The position numbers and the translations under genes are program-made. Positions 1 through 8,580 of a stretch of 64,000 bases of DNA are shown here, in pieces. How positions within the stretch are numbered: the stretch's first letter is position 1; each line of letters opens with the position of its first letter. The notes below the pieces were generated by a model. The model had not been told where the DNA came from. It did not search any database and saw nothing but the letters and a program-made list of their open reading frames with translations. The stretch lies in the NCBI RefSeq assembly GCF_024362485.1, contig NZ_CP101456.1, positions 3,348,001-3,412,000 of the forward strand, in the 5' to 3' direction. Source of the stretch: Natronobeatus ordinarius (GTDB taxonomy: Archaea; Halobacteriota; Halobacteria; Halobacteriales; Natrialbaceae).

Positions 1-407
1 CGGGCGTCGGCGTCGTGGACGACGATCTGATCGCAGGCGTCAGCGGCCGGCCCGAACGCGAGCCAGACGTCGTGGCCCTTCCCGAAGCCGTTCGCGAGTC
101 CCGCCTCGACCAAGAGGTCCTCGACGCCGGGGGCGTTACACCAGAGGACGCTGGCGGAGAGCGAGAAGGACTCGAGCCACTCGCGAAACGGCTCGATCCG
201 TCCGGGCGCGGCGCGGACGGGGACGAAGACGTCGGCGGGGTCGGCCCGCTCGAGTTCGGTGAGGACGCGCTCGGCCGCGAGGCTCCCGTGTTCGCGGTCG
301 GTCATCGGGACGACGACGGCGGCGTCGCTCGTCGACGCATCCTCGGCGGTCGGCGTCGAGTCGGACAGGTCGTGGAGCGTCGTGAGCCGCTCCTGGACGT
401 ACTCCAT
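1..407 (-). CDS. Glycosyltransferase, glucosyl-3-phosphoglycerate synthase-like (3' end off window)
   Basis: The first 135 residues of a nucleotide-sugar glycosyltransferase are visible; the rest lies left of base 1. The protein opens MEYVQERLTTLHDL, followed by a first beta strand AAVVVPMTDRE near residue 30 and ends at the window edge in VVHDADA, the expected Asp-rich metal/nucleotide-binding position of GT-A enzymes. By memory this matches haloarchaeal proteins related to glucosyl/mannosyl-3-phosphoglycerate synthases, which make compatible solutes or their precursors; that substrate is inference. The ATG at 407 was chosen because it begins the family-like N-terminus, although the frame stays open further upstream. 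It is transcribed away from no obvious partner; the MFS gene lies upstream on the same strand. Confidence 0.75.
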   Translation of the reverse strand, partial: MEYVQERLTTLHDLSDSTPTAEDASTSDAAVVVPMTDREHGSLAAERVLTELERADPADVFVPVRAAPGRIEPFREWLESFSLSASVLWCNAPGVEDLLVEAGLANGFGKGHDVWLAFGPAADACDQIVVHDADA

Positions 408-506
408 CAGTCGGTCCTTCGGCCGGACGGGTAAAACGACCACGGCTCCGGCGAACCGGTCCGCCGGCGGGCGACGTCGGCAGCCGCCGGTCGAACGCCG
501 ACGCGA

Positions 507-1721
507 TCAGCCGTTCACGCCGGCCGGAAGCCGCCCGAGCCGCGAGAGCCCCACGAGAACGAGGAGGATGGCGACGAGGCCGACGGCGAACGCCTGGAAG
601 ACGGCGTCGAAGCCGATGCCGACGTCGACGAGACCGCCGACGATCGCGCTGCCGGTCGCCTGGATCGGCATCATCGTCCCGCTGAAGAAGGTGTAGGCGC
701 TCGCGCGGTTTTCGTCGGGCAACGACGCGAGCAGGTAGGTGTCGACCGTCGGAAAGAGGCTGTGGATGACGTAGCCGATGAGCAGCGAGACGACGACGAC
801 GGCGGCGAGTGACTCGACGTACGTCAGGACGAGCAGGCAGGCGACGAAGCTGCCGAGGATCGAGAACAGGAGGGGTGCGAACGCCACGCGATCGGCGAGC
901 CAGCCGGCGACGAAAAAGGCCGGGACGCCCGCGGCGAACAGCACCGTCAGGACCGTCCGCGCGAGCCCCTCGCTGAACCCCTTCGTCTCGACGAGGTAGG
1001 TGACGTAGAAGTTGAACAGGCCGTTCCAGACGAGGCCCGTGAAGCCGACGATGAGGACCCCTGTCGCGATCAGCGGCCACTGGCGACGCAATGCCTCGAG
1101 CAGCTGTCGATCACCCCGCCCCGCCGTCGGCATCGTCGCCCGCCGCGAGGAGAGGAACAACGCGGCCGACGAGAGCAACGCTGCGACCGAGATCGTGAGG
1201 AAGACGACGCGCCAGGCCGAAATCGGCCACTCCACGAGGAAGTACGCCCCCACCATCAGCGGCGCGACCACCGCCGCGACCTGGCTCGCGGTGCCGTGGA
1301 TGCCGATCGCCCGCCCGACTCGCATCGGGAACAGTTCGCTGACGAGCGGACTCGCCGAGACGTAGTACATTCCGCTGGCGACGCCCATGAGAAACGCGCC
1401 GACGTAGAGCGCCTCGAGCGTCTGTGCGGTGGCGGCGAACGCCGACGAGCCCGCGAGGACGAGTCCCGTCGTGAGGACGATCCAGTGACGCGGAAACTTC
1501 GTCAGGAGGTAACCAGTCGGAAATCGCAGCGACGCGCTGCCGATCCAGGCGAGGGTGGCGAGCAACCCGACCGCACCCGCGCTCGCGTCGAACGTCGTCC
1601 GGAACGGCTCGAGCAACGGCGCGTAGATCACCCGCCCAAGGTTGACGAGAAAGACCATCACACACAGCGACCCGAAGACGGCGGTTCGACCGGTCGTCCG
1701 CCTGGCCGCCGTCTGGTTCAT
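507..1721 (-). CDS. MFS transporter
   Basis: A 404-residue membrane protein with about twelve hydrophobic segments in two halves, separated by a basic cytoplasmic loop near residues 190-210 (SSRRATMPTAGRGDR). The loop between segments 2 and 3 has the shape of the major facilitator motif (LRFPTGYLLTKFPRHW). It is therefore a secondary transporter of the cytoplasmic membrane; substrate cannot be read from the sequence. The ATG at 1721 gives a normal short N-terminus before the first segment. The gene stands alone between the glycosyltransferase and the divergently transcribed zinc-finger genes. Confidence 0.85.
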   Translation of the reverse strand: MNQTAARRTTGRTAVFGSLCVMVFLVNLGRVIYAPLLEPFRTTFDASAGAVGLLATLAWIGSASLRFPTGYLLTKFPRHWIVLTTGLVLAGSSAFAATAQTLEALYVGAFLMGVASGMYYVSASPLVSELFPMRVGRAIGIHGTASQVAAVVAPLMVGAYFLVEWPISAWRVVFLTISVAALLSSAALFLSSRRATMPTAGRGDRQLLEALRRQWPLIATGVLIVGFTGLVWNGLFNFYVTYLVETKGFSEGLARTVLTVLFAAGVPAFFVAGWLADRVAFAPLLFSILGSFVACLLVLTYVESLAAVVVVSLLIGYVIHSLFPTVDTYLLASLPDENRASAYTFFSGTMMPIQATGSAIVGGLVDVGIGFDAVFQAFAVGLVAILLVLVGLSRLGRLPAGVNG

Positions 1722-1837
1722 GGACTGGCTCTGGCAGGGATCGATTTTAACGCATCGAACCGATCACCAGTCGTTCAGCTGTGCTGACAGTCAACGAACC
1801 CAGACCTTTTTCTCCTCTAGCTTCGTACGACGTGATC

Positions 1838-2008
1838 ATGAAATCAGTCCGGAAGGCACTTCGGAAGGGCGAACTCGTCAAGGACACCTACCAGCGAGTC
1901 TGCTGTGCGGAGTGTGACAAGCCGCTGAAAACGGAGAACGATCCGGACGAGATCACGACGCTTCGGATCTGTCCGGACTGCGGCATGGAGTGGAAAGAGC
2001 TCCGGTAG
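1838..2008 (+). CDS. Mini zinc-finger protein (HVO_0758-like)
   Basis: A 56-residue protein with two Cys pairs, CAEC at about residues 23-26 and CPDC at about 45-48, preceded by a basic N-terminus (MKSVRKALRKGEL). Haloarchaea encode many such single-domain zinc-binding proteins under 70 residues; this one looks like the group represented by Haloferax HVO_0758, an attribution made from memory. All four zinc ligands are present. The ATG at 1838 is used because the same MKSVRKALR start is conserved in the tandem copy downstream; a longer reading frame from 1781 has no such support. Role unknown; regulators of this class act in growth-state or biofilm changes. Confidence 0.8.
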   Translation: MKSVRKALRKGELVKDTYQRVCCAECDKPLKTENDPDEITTLRICPDCGMEWKELR

Positions 2009-2141
2009 CAGGTGGACGCGACCTGAGAGACGTCCGGTTGTCTCGGGCAGTCCCACCGTGAGAATCGAGCCGACTACTATCGGCTCGAGTGACGTTCACG
2101 GAGCCCCGACCTTTTTGCTCTCTAGTGATGTAGACGAGCAC

Positions 2142-2312
2142 ATGAAATCAGTTCGAAAGGCGCTCCGCGAAGGCGAACTCGAGAAAGACACCTACGACAG
2201 GCTCGTCTGCGTCGAAAGTGGAAAGCCGCTGAAGACGAAAAACGATCCCGACTCGATCACGACGATCCGGTACTGTCCCGACACCGGGAAAGAGTGGAAA
2301 GAGATCCGTTGA
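2142..2312 (+). CDS. Tandem paralogue of the mini zinc finger, half its zinc ligands lost
   Basis: Also 56 residues and colinear with the gene at 1838: MKSVRKALREGELEKDTY at the start and EWKEIR at the end. The two CxxC knuckles are degenerate: CAEC has become CVES and CPDC has become CPDT, so two of four Cys ligands remain and a normal zinc site cannot form in a monomer. The reading frame is otherwise intact with good identity, so it looks maintained rather than decaying. It might pair with its neighbour, bind metal as a dimer, or fold without metal; none of these is shown by sequence. Confidence 0.75.
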   Translation: MKSVRKALREGELEKDTYDRLVCVESGKPLKTKNDPDSITTIRYCPDTGKEWKEIR

Positions 2313-2488
2313 TCACTCGCTGACGACTCATCCCGGAAAGCGACGCGACGGCGACAGTGCCGAACGCACCGCCGCAGGCTCGAGTGTACCGTAACAGGCT
2401 CGAGCGGTCGAACGGACCGCAGTTCACGGCTTCCGTCGAGAAAGTCCCCGCACCACCGCCTCGCGTTCGCACACGAAAGAGAGTCGGC

Positions 2489-3682
2489 CTAGCGCTCGCC
2501 GGCCAGCGCCGAGAAGAGCCGCTGCTCGAACTGCTCTTTGCTAATTCCCTCCGAGGGACCGATCCCGCGCATGTGGTCGATCGAGAGCTGTCCGCCGCCC
2601 ATCCGCGCGTGGCCGCCCGCGTTCGCCATCGGGATGTCACTGACGGCGTGGCTGAGCGTTTCACCCATGTGGACTCGGTCGTCTCGTGATCGGCCGGAGA
2701 GGTGAAGCGTCCCGTCGTTCTCGCCGTAGACGACCACGGCAGTCACCCCCTCTAAGTGCATCAGTTCGTCGGCGGCCTGTGGAATCGCGTCGACGTTGCT
2801 GATCTCCCCGACGTCACAGATCGCGAACGAGCCCTCGATGCGCTTGTGCTGGATCGCGTCGGCTTTGATCTGGAGGACGTCGTCGGAGACCTGCGGGTTC
2901 GCGATCCGGTCGAGCAGATCCTCGTCGATTCCCGGAAAGAGGAACGCTGCAGCCTCGAAGTCTGCCGCCGAACAGCCCTTGGTCAAGTGATTCGTATCGG
3001 AGAGAATGCCGTAGAGCAGCCCTGTCGCCAGCTCGTCCGGGATCGTCAGTCCCTCGCCCGAGGGCTCCTCCTCCATCGTCACCCCGAGTTTCTCGAGGTA
3101 CTCGACGACGATCGTCGACGCCGCGCCGTAGTCGGTTCGCACGTCCGTGAACGCCGTTCCCTGGCCGTTTCCGGGATGGTGGTCGACGACGACGACCGGC
3201 TCGATCGACTGCGCGCCCGTGAATCCGCGCGGCGTGTTGTGATCGACGAGGACGACCGTGTCGGCGGCGAGCTCCTCCGTCGTCTCGATCGACTCGGCCT
3301 CGAGTTCGAGCACCGTCCGGAACGCCCGGTTTTCCTGGTGGCGGATCTCGCCGGCGTACTGGAGCGTCGCGTCGGTTCCGATCTCGCTCGCGATGTGGGC
3401 GACGCCCATCGCCGTCGCCATCGCGTCCGGGTCGGGGTTCGGATGCATCAGGATCGTCACCTCATCGTACTTCTCGAGGACGCGTTGCAACCGCACACCT
3501 GGCGGTCGGCGAAACCAGCGAACGGCCCACCACAGCCCGAGGAAGACGGCGATCCCACCGAGCACCAGCAACGAGAGGACGAGCGGATCGGCCCCCTGAA
3601 CCGCCTCGATCGCCCCGTCGACGATCAGCGGGTCGTCGATCACCGGCCCGTTGGCGGCTACACGGACCTCCCGATAGCTCAT
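2489..3682 (-). CDS. Membrane-anchored DHH family phosphoesterase
   Basis: A 397-residue protein with one transmembrane helix near residues 33-57 (LVLSLLVLGGIAVFLGLWWAV) and a cytoplasmic DHH/DHHA1 enzyme. The metal-binding motifs are visible: MHPNPDPDAM near 79-88, VVLVDHN near 140, and the signature DHHP near 165; the C-terminal DHHA1 part has the NAGGHARMGGGQ glycine-rich motif. Soluble relatives (NrnA/RecJ-like) degrade nanoRNA or dephosphorylate 3'-phosphoadenosine 5'-phosphate; membrane-linked relatives such as GdpP cleave cyclic di-AMP, but no PAS or GGDEF domain is seen here. The ATG at 3682 was preferred to a GTG three codons earlier. Exact substrate is undecided. Confidence 0.85.
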   Translation of the reverse strand: MSYREVRVAANGPVIDDPLIVDGAIEAVQGADPLVLSLLVLGGIAVFLGLWWAVRWFRRPPGVRLQRVLEKYDEVTILMHPNPDPDAMATAMGVAHIASEIGTDATLQYAGEIRHQENRAFRTVLELEAESIETTEELAADTVVLVDHNTPRGFTGAQSIEPVVVVDHHPGNGQGTAFTDVRTDYGAASTIVVEYLEKLGVTMEEEPSGEGLTIPDELATGLLYGILSDTNHLTKGCSAADFEAAAFLFPGIDEDLLDRIANPQVSDDVLQIKADAIQHKRIEGSFAICDVGEISNVDAIPQAADELMHLEGVTAVVVYGENDGTLHLSGRSRDDRVHMGETLSHAVSDIPMANAGGHARMGGGQLSIDHMRGIGPSEGISKEQFEQRLFSALAGER

Positions 3683-3720
3683 AGTCCACACTCAAAGTGA
3701 GTAACTAAGAACTTTCTCCC

Positions 3721-4641
3721 TCATTCGACCCCATCGGCACCCGATTCGTCCAGTTCGCGGCGGGCCGCATCGACCGCCTCGCGATAGCCGTCACGGTAGG
3801 TCGGATACGCGAACTCGTAGCCGAGTTCCCGAAGAAACGCGTTCGAACACCGCTTGCTCGTCGTCAGCCGGCGGCGAGCGGCCTCCGACAGCCCTCCCGC
3901 TGCGAGCCGTTCCTCCTGCGTCACCTTCGGCGGCCGTTCGACCCCGCACTCATCAGCCAGCCAGTCGGCGAACGTCCACCGGGAGACCGGCTCGTCGTCG
4001 ACCACCAGTACCTCGGCGCCGCGCGCGAGGTCCTCCTCGAGCAGGTAGCTGACCGACCCGGCGGCGTCGTCGCGGTGAACCATGTTCAGGTAGCCCTCCG
4101 TCACCGGTCCCTCGAGGTAGCGCTCGAGGCGGTACCGGTCGGGGCCGTACAGCCCCGCGAACCGGGCGACAGTCCCTTCGAAGCCGTACTCGGGCGGCGC
4201 CTCGAGGGCGACGCGCTCGGCTTCAGCCAGCACCTCGGCTTTTTCCGTGGCCGGCTCGAGCGGCGTCTCCTCGTCGACCCAGTCGCCGCCGTGGTCGCCG
4301 TAGACGCCCGTCGAAGAGGTGTACACCAGCCGCTCGGGCGGCTCCTCGCGCGTTCCGAACGCCTCGATGGCCGTCTCGAGGCCGTCGACGTACACCTCAC
4401 GGGCTCGCTCGGCCTCGCGGCCGCCGCTGCTCGCGGCGAAGACGACCGCGTCGGCGCCAGGAACCGCCTCGAGGCTCGACGGTTCGGTGACGTCCGCGCG
4501 AACGCCCTCGAACCCGCTGGCCTCGATCGCCTCGAGGCCCGCCCGTGAGCGGCGAACGCCGATCGGTTCGTGGCCCGCCTCGAGCAGCTGTCGGCCCAGT
4601 TCGAGACCGACGTAGCCACAGCCCAGGATGGCGACTCGCAT
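3721..4641 (-). CDS. NAD-dependent epimerase/dehydratase (extended SDR family)
   Basis: A 306-residue extended short-chain dehydrogenase/reductase. The N-terminal Rossmann motif GCGYVGLELG lies at residues 7-16, and an active-site-like stretch YTSSTGVYGDHGG at about 110-122 includes the Ser/Thr and Tyr of the family, though the Tyr-x-x-x-Lys spacing is not classical. Enzymes of this type act on nucleotide sugars or other metabolites with a bound NAD(P). The start at 4641 places the Rossmann strand directly at the N-terminus. It lies 38 bases downstream of the DHH gene's promoter side and is divergent from the phosphonate importer operon. Confidence 0.85.
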   Translation of the reverse strand: MRVAILGCGYVGLELGRQLLEAGHEPIGVRRSRAGLEAIEASGFEGVRADVTEPSSLEAVPGADAVVFAASSGGREAERAREVYVDGLETAIEAFGTREEPPERLVYTSSTGVYGDHGGDWVDEETPLEPATEKAEVLAEAERVALEAPPEYGFEGTVARFAGLYGPDRYRLERYLEGPVTEGYLNMVHRDDAAGSVSYLLEEDLARGAEVLVVDDEPVSRWTFADWLADECGVERPPKVTQEERLAAGGLSEAARRRLTTSKRCSNAFLRELGYEFAYPTYRDGYREAVDAARRELDESGADGVE

Positions 4642-4864
4642 ACGCGAATTCAGGTGTGAGGCCCTATATATTATCGGGGGTCACTGCCCACCGGCGAGCG
4701 GGCCGGCGGGCCATAACACGGAGAACGGGGCAGGGCTACGGATCGCTCCATAGCGTTCCGTGAGGACGATAGCCCAACGGAGGAGGGCGGTAACCACCAA
4801 ACCGACACGGACTCGAACATATCAGAAATAGTACCCTTCTTCACCTTGAAGTCCTCTTTCTCAG
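4642..4864. promoter_or_regulatory. Divergent promoter region between SDR gene and phnD operon
   Basis: The 223 bases hold no gene. The SDR side has an AT-rich box, CTATATATTATC at about 4663-4674, roughly 25-30 bases from its start codon, a plausible leaderless-type TATA element. On the phnD side, CATATCAGAAATAG (about 4817-4830) is a weaker candidate. Assignments rest on position and base composition only. Confidence 0.45.
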
Positions 4865-6010
4865 ATGATGGTAACGCATCACTCTCGGCGCACCGTACTG
4901 CAGACGACCGGCGCAGCACTCGTCAGCCTCGGGCTGGCAGGCTGTCTCAGCGGCACCGAAGACGACTCGAGCGGGAACGGGGGATCGGGAAGCGGTAGCT
5001 CGGGTGACGGGGGCAACGGCTCGACCGGCTTCGACGCGTTCGATCCGAACGATTTCGAGCGGACGCTTCCGCAGCTGGCGTCGACGCTCTTCGACCACGA
5101 GTTCGACTTCGGCAGCCCGGACGCGCTCGAGCAGATGGAGCCCCGTGACGAGCCGCGGTACGGGAACGCTCCCCTGGAGCGCTCCGACGACGAGGACGAC
5201 TGGCTCGACCCCGACGTGATCCAGTTCGGCTACGGGCAGGGCGAGGACGCGGAGACGATCTACATCGACGCGATGGAGCCGCTCATGGAGAACATGGAAG
5301 AAGAGACCGGCCGGGACGTCGAGTTCGTCCTGCTCGACAGCGCCGCGGCCCAGGTCGAGACCATGCGCTCTGACCGGCTCCACGTCGGGAGCACCACCGC
5401 CGGGACGACCCCGTACATGGTCAACATCGGCGGCGGCGTGCCGTTCGCGATGATCCACGAGAACGGCCTCTACGGCTACCGGCTCTGGGTCGCGACCCGA
5501 CCCGACAACGACGAGATCGACAGCCTGGCGGATCTCGAGGGGAAGACGGTCGCCCACGCACACGACACCTCGAACTCCGGCCACCTCGCCCCGATGGCGC
5601 TCTTCTCGAACGAGGGGATCGTGCCCGGCGAGGACTACGAGATGGAGTTCTCCGGAAGCCACGAGAACAGCGCCCGCGGCGTCGAGATGGGCGACTACGA
5701 CGCGGCGCCGATCGCGAGCAGTTCCTACGGCCGATCGGTGCGAGCCGGCGCGTTCGATCCGGACGAGCTCAAGGTCGTCTGGGCGAGCCAGCCGTTCATG
5801 TCCAACCCGACCTCCTACCACCACAACCTCCACCCCGACCTCGTCGAGGGGATCAAACGCGCACACTTCGACTACGACTACAGCGGAACGCTCATCGAAG
5901 AAGAGATGGGAAGCACCGGCTTCCTCGAGTTCGATTACGCGACCCACCACGACGTCGTCCTCCAGATTCACGAGGCGAACGGGATCGAGTACGACGTCGG
6001 TGACCTGTAG
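4865..6010 (+). CDS. phnD: Phosphate/phosphite/phosphonate ABC transporter substrate-binding lipoprotein (PhnD type)
   Basis: A 381-residue exported binding protein. It begins with a Tat-like signal (SRRTVLQTTGAALVSLGLAGC) whose LAGC is a lipobox, followed by a Ser/Gly-rich linker, so the mature protein should be tethered outside the membrane by a lipidated Cys. The body has the PhnD pattern: DSAAAQVETMRSDRLHVG near 150-170, DLEGKTVAHAHDTSNSGHL near 225-245 and late YHHNLHPDLVEG. The family delivers phosphonates, phosphite or phosphate to a PhnCE pump. It is the first gene of a phnD-phnE-phnC operon with no C-P lyase genes in the window. Start could equally be the ATG at 4868. Confidence 0.88.
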   Translation: MMVTHHSRRTVLQTTGAALVSLGLAGCLSGTEDDSSGNGGSGSGSSGDGGNGSTGFDAFDPNDFERTLPQLASTLFDHEFDFGSPDALEQMEPRDEPRYGNAPLERSDDEDDWLDPDVIQFGYGQGEDAETIYIDAMEPLMENMEEETGRDVEFVLLDSAAAQVETMRSDRLHVGSTTAGTTPYMVNIGGGVPFAMIHENGLYGYRLWVATRPDNDEIDSLADLEGKTVAHAHDTSNSGHLAPMALFSNEGIVPGEDYEMEFSGSHENSARGVEMGDYDAAPIASSSYGRSVRAGAFDPDELKVVWASQPFMSNPTSYHHNLHPDLVEGIKRAHFDYDYSGTLIEEEMGSTGFLEFDYATHHDVVLQIHEANGIEYDVGDL

Positions 6011-6038
6011 GCTCGCCGACCGGCTCACTTCACTCTTC

Positions 6039-7721
6039 ATGTCTGTTCCACCCACAGAGCCGCCGTCCGCACGGACAGACGGCGGCACCGAGCGGCGGAC
6101 GACGCCACGAACCTGGGAGCCGCCGACGGCGTTCGGCAGCCGAACCAGGACGTGGCTCGTCTACGGAATCGTCGCGCTGTTTCTCCTCTGGAGTCTCTGG
6201 GAGATCCGGTTCAGTCCGGCGCGAATGTTCGCCGGTCTCGAGAACACCGTGAATCTCGTCTCGAGCATGTACCCCCCGGACTTCGGCCCCGACAAACGCG
6301 AGATCATCGTCACCGACACGATCGAGACGCTCGCGATGGCGGTCGTGGCGACGGCGGTCGGCGTGCTGATCAGCATCCCGATCGCACTGATGGCCGCCGA
6401 GAACCTGGCGCCGCGGCCGGTCTACTACGTCGGCCGGGCGATCGTCTCGGTCTCGCGCGCCTTTCACAGCCTCATCGTCGCGATCGTCGTCGTGAAGGCC
6501 GTCGGCTTCGGCCCGCTCGCGGGCGTCATCACGCTCTCGTTCGCCACCATCGGCTTCTACGCGAAACTCCTCGCCGAGGACCTCGAGGACATCGATCACA
6601 CGCAGGTCCAGGCCGTTCAGGCGACGGGCGCCAGCAAGCCGCTCGTCCTGCTCTACGGGGTGCTCCCGCAGGTGATCCCGCGCATGATCGCCCTGACGAT
6701 CTACCGCTGGGACGTCAACCTCCGCTCGAGCACCATCGTCGGCATCGTCGGCGCGGGCGGCATCGGACTCACGCTGCTCAACTCGTTCCAGCGCTACGAC
6801 TACGACTTCAGCCTCGCGATCATCCTCGTGATCGTCGCGCTCGTCCTGCTCGGGGAGCTGGTGAGCGCCGTCGTCAGAAAGCGCGTCCAGGAAGGGTCGA
6901 ACCGGGGGCTCACGACCGAACTCGAACGGCTCGAGGAGCCGACGACGTGGCGCCGGTTCGACGCGCGCGAGCGCCTCGTTCGCCTCGCCACGGCGCTGCT
7001 GGTCCTCGCGATCGTCGCTGTCTCCTGGCGCGGCCTCGAGATGAACTTCACCTACGTCGGAACGGCGGGGGCGGAGATGATGGACCTCTTCACGCGGATG
7101 TACCCCCCGGACGCCGGGACGTCCGTCGAGATCGTCGGGCCGCTGCTCCAGTCGATCCACGTCTCGATTCTCGGGACGATGCTCGCCGTCGTCCTCTCGC
7201 TGCCGGTAGCGTACATCGCAGCGGAGAACACGACCCCGAATCGGCTGTTTCTCGCCCTCGGGAAGTTCATCATCGCGACCACGCGCTCGGTCAACGTCAT
7301 CGTCTGGGTGCTCGTACTGGTCGTACTGCTGGGCCCGGGCGCGATCGCAGGGGTGATCGCCCTCGGCGTGCGATCGGTCGGCTTCATCGGGAAGCTCCTC
7401 GCCGAAGAGATCGAGGAGATCGACATGAGCCAGGTCGAGGCGATCGTCGCGACCGGCGGGGGCACCGTTGCCGCGATCGTCTACGGCATCGTGCCACAGG
7501 TGAAACCCGGCTTCGTCGGCATCACCACCTACCGGTGGGACATCAACGTCCGCGCCTCGACGGTGATCGGCTTCGTCGGCGGGGGCGGAATCGGCGTCGA
7601 ACTGATGAGCGCCGTCAACTCGTTTCGCTGGAGCGCGGCGCTCACGGTCCTGCTCGCCATCCTCGGCGTCGTCGTCGCGAGCGAACTGCTCTCGGCGGTC
7701 CTCAGAAAGCGGGCGATGTAA
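6039..7721 (+). CDS. phnE: Phosphonate-type ABC transporter permease, two PhnE domains fused
   Basis: A 560-residue permease that is twice the usual PhnE length (about 270). Residues roughly 30-285 and 310-560 are each a complete PhnE unit with about six membrane segments. Each unit has its own coupling (EAA-like) loop, VQAVQATGASKPLVLLYGVL in the first and VEAIVATGGGTVAAIVYGIV in the second, both followed by a YRWDxNxRxS motif. One chain can therefore form the whole translocation pore. The ATG at 6039, 28 bases after the phnD stop, is preferred over in-frame codons overlapping phnD. Expected partners are the binding protein upstream and the ATPase downstream. Confidence 0.9.
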   Translation: MSVPPTEPPSARTDGGTERRTTPRTWEPPTAFGSRTRTWLVYGIVALFLLWSLWEIRFSPARMFAGLENTVNLVSSMYPPDFGPDKREIIVTDTIETLAMAVVATAVGVLISIPIALMAAENLAPRPVYYVGRAIVSVSRAFHSLIVAIVVVKAVGFGPLAGVITLSFATIGFYAKLLAEDLEDIDHTQVQAVQATGASKPLVLLYGVLPQVIPRMIALTIYRWDVNLRSSTIVGIVGAGGIGLTLLNSFQRYDYDFSLAIILVIVALVLLGELVSAVVRKRVQEGSNRGLTTELERLEEPTTWRRFDARERLVRLATALLVLAIVAVSWRGLEMNFTYVGTAGAEMMDLFTRMYPPDAGTSVEIVGPLLQSIHVSILGTMLAVVLSLPVAYIAAENTTPNRLFLALGKFIIATTRSVNVIVWVLVLVVLLGPGAIAGVIALGVRSVGFIGKLLAEEIEEIDMSQVEAIVATGGGTVAAIVYGIVPQVKPGFVGITTYRWDINVRASTVIGFVGGGGIGVELMSAVNSFRWSAALTVLLAILGVVVASELLSAVLRKRAM

Positions 7722-7736
7722 CCACACTGAACAACT

Positions 7737-8564
7737 ATGTTGAACGTAATCGACCTCGAAAAGGTGTATCCGACCGGCGACAGAGCCCTCGACGGCGTGT
7801 CGCTCGAACTACAGGGACGCGACGTCACCGCGATGATCGGCTCGAGCGGCGCGGGAAAGAGCACGTTCATCCGGTGTATCAACCGCCTCACCGAACCGAC
7901 GGGCGGAGAGGTGTGGCTCGACGGGACCGAACTGACGGGACTGTCGGGGACGGAGCTGCGGAAGGCCCGACGCGACGTCGGCATGGTCTTCCAGGAGTAC
8001 GCGCTCGTCGAACGGCTCACCGTAATGGAGAACGTGCTCTCGGGCCGGCTCGGCTACGTCAGCGACTGGCGGGCGTTCCGTCGCCGATTCCCGTCCGAAG
8101 ACATCGAACACGCCTACGAAACGCTCGAGCACGTCGGGCTGGCCGGCTACGAGAACAAACGCGCCGACGCGCTGAGCGGCGGGCAGCGCCAGCGCGTCGG
8201 TATCGCACGGGCAATCTTGCAGCGACCGAAGATCCTGCTGGTCGACGAACCGACCAGTAGCCTCGACCCCGAGACGTCCCACGCCGTGATGGCATTGCTC
8301 TCACAGATCTCGAGGCAGTACGACGTCCCGGTGCTCATCAACATCCACGAGGTCGACCTCGCCCTCGAGTACGCCGACCGGATCGTCGGCCTCTCAGACG
8401 GGCGGCTGGTGTTCGACGGCCCGCCCGAGGCGCTCGACGCGGCGGCGAAAGCACGGATCTACCGCGGCGAAGAACCACCGACGCAACCGGACGAGCCGTC
8501 GGTGGCTCCGGAGTCGGAGTCGGCCGACACCGACGGCGCCGCGGTCAACCGGCTCACCCGGTAA
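7737..8564 (+). CDS. phnC: Phosphonate ABC transporter ATP-binding protein
   Basis: A 275-residue ABC ATPase. Visible motifs are Walker [10 protein letters not shown] (about residues 38-46), the signature [14 protein letters not shown] (about 145-158), Walker [13 protein letters not shown] (about 168-179) and the switch His in INIHEVD. The Gln loop has [17 protein letters not shown], the form usual in PhnC. It powers uptake of organophosphonates, phosphite or phosphate with the fused permease 15 bases upstream. The C-terminal 30 residues are an acidic, Pro-rich tail beyond the ABC fold. Start at 7737 follows a short intergenic gap and gives a family-like N-terminus [14 protein letters not shown]. 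Confidence 0.92.
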   Translation: MLNVIDLEKVYPTGDRALDGVSLELQGRDVTAMIGSSGAGKSTFIRCINRLTEPTGGEVWLDGTELTGLSGTELRKARRDVGMVFQEYALVERLTVMENVLSGRLGYVSDWRAFRRRFPSEDIEHAYETLEHVGLAGYENKRADALSGGQRQRVGIARAILQRPKILLVDEPTSSLDPETSHAVMALLSQISRQYDVPVLINIHEVDLALEYADRIVGLSDGRLVFDGPPEALDAAAKARIYRGEEPPTQPDEPSVAPESESADTDGAAVNRLTR

Positions 8565-8580
8565 CCGCCGGGTGCCCCGG

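Larger units (their letters stand above)
1803..2312 (+). repeat. Tandem gene duplication including the 5' region
   Basis: The duplication covers more than the coding part: each copy is preceded at the same distance by a GACCTTTTT-CTC-CTAG stretch (about 1803-1820 and 2107-2125). The unit length is 304 bases. The promoter-proximal T-run was therefore copied with the gene, so both copies probably keep similar expression signals. Confidence 0.6.

Noticed and set aside
4671-4919. Minus-strand frame across the SDR/phnD gap
   Set aside because: It overlaps both promoters, lacks acidic composition and antisenses the phnD signal peptide.
6152-8260. 702-codon Arg-rich plus-strand frame
   Set aside because: It is an out-of-frame shadow of phnE and phnC, Arg/His/Gly-rich, with no start signal.
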